30,532 bases of DNA from JBBSUX01 sp038234045 (GTDB lineage: Bacteria > Pseudomonadota > Gammaproteobacteria > Burkholderiales > Burkholderiaceae_C), in contig JBBSUX010000006.1 in the NCBI GenBank assembly GCA_038234045.1, positions 1 through 30,532 of the forward strand, written 5' to 3'. A program made the position numbers and the translations under genes. Shown here piece by piece: positions 25,542 to 30,532 of this stretch. Under the pieces are notes generated by a model. It saw nothing but the letters and a program-made list of their open reading frames with translations. It did no database searches and was not told the DNA's origin. Within the stretch, counting starts at the first letter, position 1; every line of letters begins with the position of its first letter.

Positions 25542-25558
25542 CTTAAGCGGGGCTTAGA
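25542..25558 (+). promoter_or_regulatory. Possible response-regulator half-site pair between degP and kup
   Basis: CTTAAG (25542–25547), five bases, then CTTAGA (25553–25558) form a direct repeat with an 11-base period, the architecture of PmrA/QseB boxes (YTTAAK-N5-YTTAAK). The first half fits fully, the second in four of six positions. The same stretch also contains the inverted repeat TAAGC-GGG-GCTTA, which could be the real element instead. It lies about 66 bases upstream of degP and 120 or more upstream of kup. Confidence 0.25.
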
Positions 25559-25675
25559 CACGCGCGTGATTGAAAACGCTTTTCCGGACCATTCAACTCT
25601 TGCGCATGATGAAGCGCGCGATACAGGTCAATGCATGTCGGTATGCTGTCGTTCCGCTCTTTTGGTACATATTGC

Positions 25676-27607
25676 ATGACGCTTTCGAAGAAGGCTTCCA
25701 CCGGCATGGTTGCCTCCGACGTCACAACCGACGCGCACCATGGCGGGGCGCGCCCGGCCATCGTGGTAGCCGCGCTGGGCATCGTGTTCGGCGACATTGG
25801 TACGTCGCCGCTCTACGCCTTCAAGGAAACGCTGAACCCCGATCACGGCATCTTGCTCACGCATGGTGCTGTGCTGGGGCTCCTGTCGCTGATTTTTTGG
25901 GGCTTGCTGGTGGTGGTGACGCTCAAGTACGTAGTCTTCGTGCTGAGAGCCGACTACGAGGGCGACGGCGGCATTCTTGCGCTGCACGCCCGGGCCCGGC
26001 GCGCACTTTAACGCGCCCCAGCGCCGGGCTGGCTATGGAGCATCGTTGCGGGGCTTGGCCTCACGGGCGCCGGCATGTTCTACGGCGACAGCCTGATCAC
26101 ACCAGCGATCTCAGTGTTGTCCGCGATCGAGGGGCTCGAGGTGGCAACCCCCCTCTTCAAACCGTGGATCGTTCCGATCACGATCGGCGTGCTGGTGGGC
26201 CTGTTCATGCTGCAACGCTATGGCACCGGCGCGGTCGGCCGCATCTTCGGGCCCGTCATGCTGCTCTGGTTCGGCCTGTTGGCTTGGTTCGGCCTGCGAC
26301 AGGTGCTGCAAATGCCGCAGGTGCTTGCCGCGCTGGATCCGCGATGGGCTGTGCGGTTTCTGATGGAGCATCGCGGCCAGTCGTTGTCGGTAATGGGGGC
26401 GGTCTTTCTTGCGTTCACCGGTGGCGAGGCTTTGTATGCCGACATGGGCCATTTCGGCGCGAAGCCGATCCGGCTGGCCTGGCTCGTGATTGCATTGCCT
26501 GCGTTGATCATCAATTATTTTGGCCAGGGCGCGTTGGTGCTCGGTAACCCGGCCGCGATCGACAATCCGTTCTATCGCCTGCTGCCCGACTGGGCCCTTC
26601 TGCCGATGGTGGCGCTTGCAGCCATGGCAACGGTAATCGCATCGCAGGCCGTAATTTCAGGTGCTTTTTCGATCACGGCGCAGGCAATGCGCATGGGCTA
26701 TCTGCCGCGCATGCGGGTTGTCCAGACCTCAGGCGAGGCGGCCGGCCAAATCTATCTGCCGCTCGTGAACTGGATTTTGCTCGTGGGTGTGCTGCTGCTG
26801 GTGCTGGGCTTTCGCAGTTCGAGCGCGCTGTCTTCCGCTTATGGCATCGCTGTATCGATCACCATGGTCACCACCACGCTGCTCGCCGGGCTGGTGGCGT
26901 TCAGGCTATGGCGCTGGAGCCGCTGGGCCGTGGTTCTGGGAGTGGCGTTTTTTGCGACCATCGACCTGGGCTTCGTCGTGGCCAATAGCCTAAAGATCTT
27001 CGACGGCGGATGGATCACGCTGGCCGTGGCCGCCGGCGTGCTGGTGATCTTCACCACGTGGGCGAAAGGCCGGCGCATCCTGCTGGCGCAAACGGCGCCC
27101 GACCGGATTCCGCTCGAGCCGTTCGTCGAATCGCTGGTGCTCGACATGCCCTACCGTGCCCGGGGCACCGCCGTGTTTCTCGGTCCGGATCCAGGCTCGG
27201 TGCCACATGCGCTGCTGCACAACCTCAAGCACAACCAGGTGCTGCACGAGCGGGTAATCATCATGGTCATCGAGCCGCGCAGCACACCGAAAGTTGACGC
27301 GCGTGAACGCATCACCGCCCACAACCTTGGGCACGGCATCTGGATCGTGACCGCCCGCCATGGTTTTATGGAGCGACCCAATGTGCCCCAGTTCTTGGGT
27401 ATCTTTTCCTACCAAAACGGCATCGGATGCGATGCGATGAGCACCTCTTACTTCACGTCGCGCGCTGCCCTTGGCCATCATCGACTGCCTGGCATGAACC
27501 CACTTCGGCAGATCCTCTTTGCGTGGATGCAGCGCAATGCAGGCCGGGCGTCCGATTATTTCGAGCTGCCCGACAACCGACTGGTCGAAATGGGGCAACG
27601 CGTTTAG
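25676..27607 (+). pseudogene. kup: Kup potassium transporter interrupted by an in-frame stop
   Basis: Kup is an inner-membrane K+/H+ symporter of about 620–630 residues. The frame begins near the ATG at 25676 (or 25706; no ribosome site decides) with VVAALGIVFGDIGTSPLYAFKETL and VLRADYEGDGGILAL, clear Kup sequence. A TAA at 26009–26011 ends it. The same frame continues directly after the stop with WLWSIVAGLGLTGAGMFYGDSLITPAISVLSAIEGLEVA and runs intact to 27607 through the membrane core and the soluble C-terminal domain. So this is a single nonsense change, not a frameshift, and there is no other decay. Either the gene was inactivated recently, the base is a sequencing error, or the downstream part reinitiates at the ATG at 26075. 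With the stop replaced, the protein would be about 640 residues, normal for Kup. Confidence 0.88.
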
Positions 27608-27697
27608 CGGGACGGGAAAAGCGCCGACGCAGCTTCATGCGAAAGTTTCGCTTGCGGCCACCACATCAAGCGCCCTCATTACCGAGAGAATCTTTCA

Positions 27698-28234
27698 ATG
27701 GAACACATGTTCTGGAACGGCTGGGAAGCCCCGGTTCGCACCCTGATTCTGGGTGTACTTTCGTATGGGCTCCTGATCCTGTGCTTGCGCTGGTCCGGCA
27801 AGCGCACCTTGTCGAAAATGAACGCTTTCGACCTGATCGTGACAGTCTCGCTCGGCTCGGTGCTTGCATCGATCTTGCTCACGAAGTCGGTCGCGCTGAC
27901 GCGCGGAGTGCTCGCACTGGCGGTCTTGATCGGACTGCAATTTCTGGTGACATGGACGAGCGTTCGCTTCGGGTGGGTCAGGCGGCTTGTCACCGGTGAG
28001 CCCCAGCTATTGCTCGCCGACGGCGTTTTTCTTGAGGAAGCACTTCGCGCCACCCGTGTGACCGAAGACGAGGTCCGCGCCGCTGTCAGATCGAGCGGCA
28101 TCGGCGACCTGAGAGCGGTCAAAGCTGTGGTGCTGGAAACCGATGGATCCTTCAGCGTGGTGCCCACGTCGAGCGACGCAGAGGAAATGTCAAGCCTGTC
28201 GGACGTGCGCGGCAGGCCAAGCGATCGTCCCTGA
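27698..28234 (+). CDS. DUF421 (YetF/YcaP-type) membrane protein
   Basis: A 178-residue protein with two or three membrane helices in the first 90 residues and a small cytoplasmic C-terminal domain. Seen: LRWSGKRTLSKMNAFDLIVTVSLGSVLASILL (about 31–62), the hallmark GKR...MNxFDxxVTxxxGS pattern of DUF421, then PQLLLADGVFLEEALRATRVTEDEVRAAVRSSGI and VKAVVLETDGSFSVV, the conserved C-terminal part. The biochemical function of the family is unknown. It lies 90 bases after kup on the same strand and converges on the sensor kinase gene. It is a little shorter than some YetF proteins but complete for the short form. Confidence 0.88.
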   Translation: MEHMFWNGWEAPVRTLILGVLSYGLLILCLRWSGKRTLSKMNAFDLIVTVSLGSVLASILLTKSVALTRGVLALAVLIGLQFLVTWTSVRFGWVRRLVTGEPQLLLADGVFLEEALRATRVTEDEVRAAVRSSGIGDLRAVKAVVLETDGSFSVVPTSSDAEEMSSLSDVRGRPSDRP

Positions 28235-28264
28235 TCCAGGCAAGTGCCCCGGCTATCTACCGAC

Positions 28265-29689
28265 TCAGGGAATCCGCACCTCTACCCGTAATCCGCCCAG
28301 CTTCGATGTTGCGAGCGTGACCGTGGCGCCGTGCTGGCGCGCAATGGCGTCGACGATCGCCAGCCCCAGCCCGCTGCCTCCGGCCGCAGCATCAGGTTCA
28401 CGGAAAAAGCGGTCGAACACGCGCTGTCGATGCGCTGGCGCAATGCCGGGCCCGCTGTCATCCACGGTTAGAAGGGCCCCCTGAGCCGCACCGTCGTCGC
28501 GGCCTGCAGGGCCGCTTAGCGGCTGCACCGACACATCGACCTGCCCTCCTTCGGGCGCGAACTTGAGCGCGTTGTCAAGCAGGTTGCGCAAAAGAATCGC
28601 CAACGCTTCGCGCCGGCCATGAATCAGCGTGCGCTCGGCATGGGCAACGCCGAGATCGATCCGGCGCGCCGCTGCCAAGGGCAGCATCTCGGTGACGCCA
28701 GCGGAAACCAGCTGATGCAGATCCAGCTGCACTGGCGCTGCAGTGACCTGCTCGGCGGCGGTTCCAGCATCCTGCCGCGCCAGGGTCAAGAGTTGCCCCA
28801 TGAGTGCAATGGCGCGCTCAATCCCCTGCTCCAGCCGCGCCAGCGCAGCGTCGCGGGACACCGCGTCGTCATGCGGCGCGCGTTGCAAGGCCTGGACCTG
28901 CAAGCGCAGCGCAGTGAGCGGCGAGCGCAGTTCATGCGCAGCATCCGCGACGAAGTTACGCTGCGCTGCAAAAGCGCCGCGCACGCGGGCGAAAAGCAGA
29001 TTCAGTTCTTCTACCAGCGGTTTGACCTCATCGGGCAAACCCGCAGCGGGCAGTGCTTCCAGGTCTTCGGCAGCGCGGCTGGCTACCTGCCGGCGCATGC
29101 GCTCCACCGGCGCGAGCGTCCGTCGCACAATGATGACCACCGCCAGCATCAAAAGCGGCAGCGTCAACAGCACTGGCACCGTGGCATGCAATGCCTGCAC
29201 CTGCGCGCGCCGCCTGCGCGCATCCAGATCCTGCGCAATCTGCACGGTTTGCAACGGCGTCTGGATCGAATAGACACGGTATTCGGTACCGTTGACGCGC
29301 AGGTCGGAGAAACCGAGCACCGCGCGCGGCGGCAGATTGGCACGGCCCGAGCGGTAGAGCTGCACGCCATCAGGCCCCCAGATCTGCACAAGTAGATCAA
29401 GCGCAGCGCTGTCGTCGAGCCCCTCCAATGCGCCGAGCGGCACATTGCTGCGCAGCGACTGCGCCACTTGCTGCAAGTGCAGATCAGCCATCGCATCAGC
29501 ATCGCGCAAGGCACCGCGATAGGCGCCGACCGCCAGCACCACAGCGGCGGTAAAGATAGAGGCGAGCACCAGACCGAGCAGACGCGAGCGCAAAGAAAAA
29601 CTACGCTCGGTTGGGCTCGTATCGGGAGTCCGCGCAACGGGCGCGTCGCCGGCGCGCGTCTGCGCCACGGGCTGGTCGTGCATCGTCAT
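28265..29689 (-). CDS. Sensor histidine kinase (QseC/PmrB-like)
   Basis: A membrane-bound sensor of 474 residues that should phosphorylate the adjacent regulator. Seen in order: an unusual 36-residue Thr/Pro-rich N-terminus; TM1 at about 37–56; a periplasmic domain to about 165 (contains RVYSIQTPLQTVQIAQDL, a 2CSK_N-like pattern); TM2 at about 170–188; HAMP (RTLAPVERMRRQV); HisKA with His252 in DAAHELRSPLTALR; N-box LLRNLLDNALKFAPEGG; G-boxes VDDSGPGIAP and GGSGLGLAIV. Its ATG overlaps the regulator stop as ATGA, so the two are translated together. Domain order and size match QseC/PmrB/TctE kinases of Burkholderiales. The signal it senses cannot be read. Confidence 0.93.
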   Translation of the reverse strand: MTMHDQPVAQTRAGDAPVARTPDTSPTERSFSLRSRLLGLVLASIFTAAVVLAVGAYRGALRDADAMADLHLQQVAQSLRSNVPLGALEGLDDSAALDLLVQIWGPDGVQLYRSGRANLPPRAVLGFSDLRVNGTEYRVYSIQTPLQTVQIAQDLDARRRRAQVQALHATVPVLLTLPLLMLAVVIIVRRTLAPVERMRRQVASRAAEDLEALPAAGLPDEVKPLVEELNLLFARVRGAFAAQRNFVADAAHELRSPLTALRLQVQALQRAPHDDAVSRDAALARLEQGIERAIALMGQLLTLARQDAGTAAEQVTAAPVQLDLHQLVSAGVTEMLPLAAARRIDLGVAHAERTLIHGRREALAILLRNLLDNALKFAPEGGQVDVSVQPLSGPAGRDDGAAQGALLTVDDSGPGIAPAHRQRVFDRFFREPDAAAGGSGLGLAIVDAIARQHGATVTLATSKLGGLRVEVRIP

Positions 29690-30345
29690 TGGCGTGGCAC
29701 CAGATAGCCCAGCCCGCGCACCGTCTGGATCAGCTCGGCGCCGAGTTTTTTGCGCACGCCGTGGATGTAGACCTCCACCGCATTGCTGCTGACGTCGTCC
29801 TTCCAGCTGAAGAGCTTTTCTTCAAGTTGGGCGCGCGAGAAGACGACACCGGGCCGCGCCAGCAGTGGTTCCAGCACTGCCCATTCGCGGGCCGACAGAG
29901 AAACCGGCTTGCCGTGGAGCATCGCTTCGTGCGTCGCCGGATTCAGCACCACACCATGCTGCTCGAAAACCGGGCCGGCCGACCCTTCGCCACGACGCAA
30001 AAGCGCGCGAATGCGGGCGAGCAGCTCAGGGGTTTCAAAGGGCTTTATCACGTAGTCATCGGCGCCGGCATCAAGTCCCGCGACACGTGCATCGACCGCA
30101 TCGCGAGCGGTGGAAATCAACACCGGTACTTTGGATTGCCGCGCCCGCAAACCGCGCAGCACCTCGATCCCATCGCGCTTGGGCAATCCTAGGTCCAGCA
30201 GCACCAGATCGTAAGTCTCGCTGCGCAGCGCAGCGTCGGCGATTTCCCCGTCACGCACCCAGTCGACCGCGTAATGCTCAGCGCGCAGCAAATCCAAGAG
30301 TGCCTCGCCGATCATCGGATCATCCTCCACCAGCAGCAGTCGCAC
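29686..30345 (-). CDS. OmpR-family response regulator (QseB/PmrA-like)
   Basis: A DNA-binding regulator of 219 residues. The start is GTG at 30343–30345, giving MRLLLVEDDPMIG as in relatives, preceded by GGAGGAG at ideal spacing. An ATG at 30375 would add ten residues and has no ribosome site. Seen: receiver domain with acidic pair Asp8–Asp9, phospho-acceptor Asp51 in LVLLDLGLP, Thr in ISTARD, Lys in YVIKPFE; winged-helix effector domain at about 125–217 with NAVEVYIHGVRKKLG and TVRGLGYLV. It is the first gene of an overlapping regulator–kinase operon, downstream of argH on the same strand (81-base gap). Hexamer repeats upstream suggest self-regulation. Confidence 0.94.
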   Translation of the reverse strand: MRLLLVEDDPMIGEALLDLLRAEHYAVDWVRDGEIADAALRSETYDLVLLDLGLPKRDGIEVLRGLRARQSKVPVLISTARDAVDARVAGLDAGADDYVIKPFETPELLARIRALLRRGEGSAGPVFEQHGVVLNPATHEAMLHGKPVSLSAREWAVLEPLLARPGVVFSRAQLEEKLFSWKDDVSSNAVEVYIHGVRKKLGAELIQTVRGLGYLVPRQ

Positions 30346-30375
30346 GGCGCTCCTCCCGTTATCGAAATACCCCAT

Positions 30376-30405
30376 TCTGAGGGGCCTGGCTGAGCCGAAT
30401 CTGAG
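30376..30405 (-). promoter_or_regulatory. Hexamer direct repeats upstream of the response-regulator gene
   Basis: On the plus strand TCTGAG (30376–30381), GCTGAG (30389–30394) and TCTGAG (30400–30405) repeat. The last two are separated by exactly five bases (11-base period), the spacing OmpR-family dimers recognise. They sit 31–60 bases before the regulator start, where an autoregulatory site would lie. Read on the gene's strand they are CTCAGA-N5-CTCAGC plus a third CTCAGA. Confidence 0.35.
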
Positions 30406-30426
30406 GAAACGTGTGGTTGTGACCGA

Positions 30427-30532
30427 CTACACCAGCCGTGCCCGATGCCTTGCAATCTGCGCCCTGACCTGCACCGGCGCGGTGCCGCCCAGCACGTTAC
30501 GCGCATCCAGCGAGCCGCGCAGGCTCAGCACC
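30427..30532 (-). CDS. argH: Argininosuccinate lyase, C-terminal fragment at the right edge
   Basis: Only the last 34 codons and a TAG stop (30427–30429) are in the window. The peptide contains VLSLRGSLDARNVLGGTAP followed by VQVRAQIARHRARLV. The SLxxRNxxGGTAPxxVRxxI tail is characteristic of ArgH, which cleaves argininosuccinate to arginine and fumarate. The rest lies to the right of the window. The call rests on this short tail, but the pattern is distinctive and argD and argF occur in the same window. Confidence 0.82.
   Translation of the reverse strand, partial: VLSLRGSLDARNVLGGTAPVQVRAQIARHRARLV

Noticed and set aside
25572..25584. GAAAA-CGC-TTTTC palindrome between degP and kup
   Set aside because: Five-base arms of low complexity; expected often by chance and not tied to any promoter element I could find.
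26011..26075. Frameshift in kup
   Set aside because: Both parts share one reading frame and Kup similarity continues immediately after the TAA, so it is a nonsense codon and not an indel.

Overview
This window looks like chromosomal DNA of a GC-rich betaproteobacterium, most likely order Burkholderiales and plausibly family Comamonadaceae. The reasons are gene content and order (hda–HAD phosphatase–pcnB; murJ divergent from rpsT; a DUF3579 gene; argD–argF), strong GC bias at third codon positions, frequent GTG/TTG starts, and a dispersed AAGCGCT-type palindromic repeat that I associate from memory with that family. I see no phage, transposase, CRISPR array, tRNA or rRNA. The genus cannot be fixed from the sequence alone.

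Layout. Positions 1–5000 are almost entirely minus strand: pcnB (cut by the left edge), a HAD-IB phosphatase and hda form an overlapping translational chain, preceded by a SirB1/transglutaminase-like gene and murJ. rpsT diverges from murJ behind a promoter with a perfect -10 box and ends in a strong bidirectional terminator shared with a convergent DUF3579 gene. argD and argF follow on the plus strand (arginine biosynthesis), then a convergent FMN-dependent L-lactate dehydrogenase. From 10 to 22.4 kb lie the envelope genes: pbpC (peptidoglycan glycosyltransferase/transpeptidase) and a very large thioester-containing alpha-2-macroglobulin, both on the minus strand. Between them sit a tiny lipoprotein-like ORF, gamma-glutamyltransferase, a DUF1275 membrane protein and a DUF488 protein. 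Then come an orphan amino-acid-type substrate-binding protein, a DegP/MucD-like periplasmic protease, a kup potassium transporter interrupted by one in-frame stop, a DUF421 membrane protein, a QseBC/PmrAB-type two-component system, and the last 34 codons of argH at the right edge.

How the genes relate. Many genes concern the envelope and periplasm: lipid II flipping (MurJ), peptidoglycan synthesis (PbpC), protease trapping (A2M), periplasmic proteolysis (DegP), glutathione turnover (Ggt) and an envelope-type sensor pair. The arginine genes argD, argF and argH are spread over the window rather than in one operon. hda and pcnB act in replication control and RNA decay.

The most interesting structural signal is a family of three ~60-bp palindromic elements. 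One lies between argF and lldD. One is embedded in frame in the membrane-anchor codons of pbpC. One overlaps the stop codon of the A2M gene. The last two lie in the same orientation and bracket the block that separates A2M from pbpC, two genes that are usually adjacent partners. This suggests that repeat-associated rearrangement split the operon. I see no clear candidate for an entirely new multi-gene system; the repeat-bracketed split locus, the tiny lipoprotein and the interrupted kup are the leads worth following.
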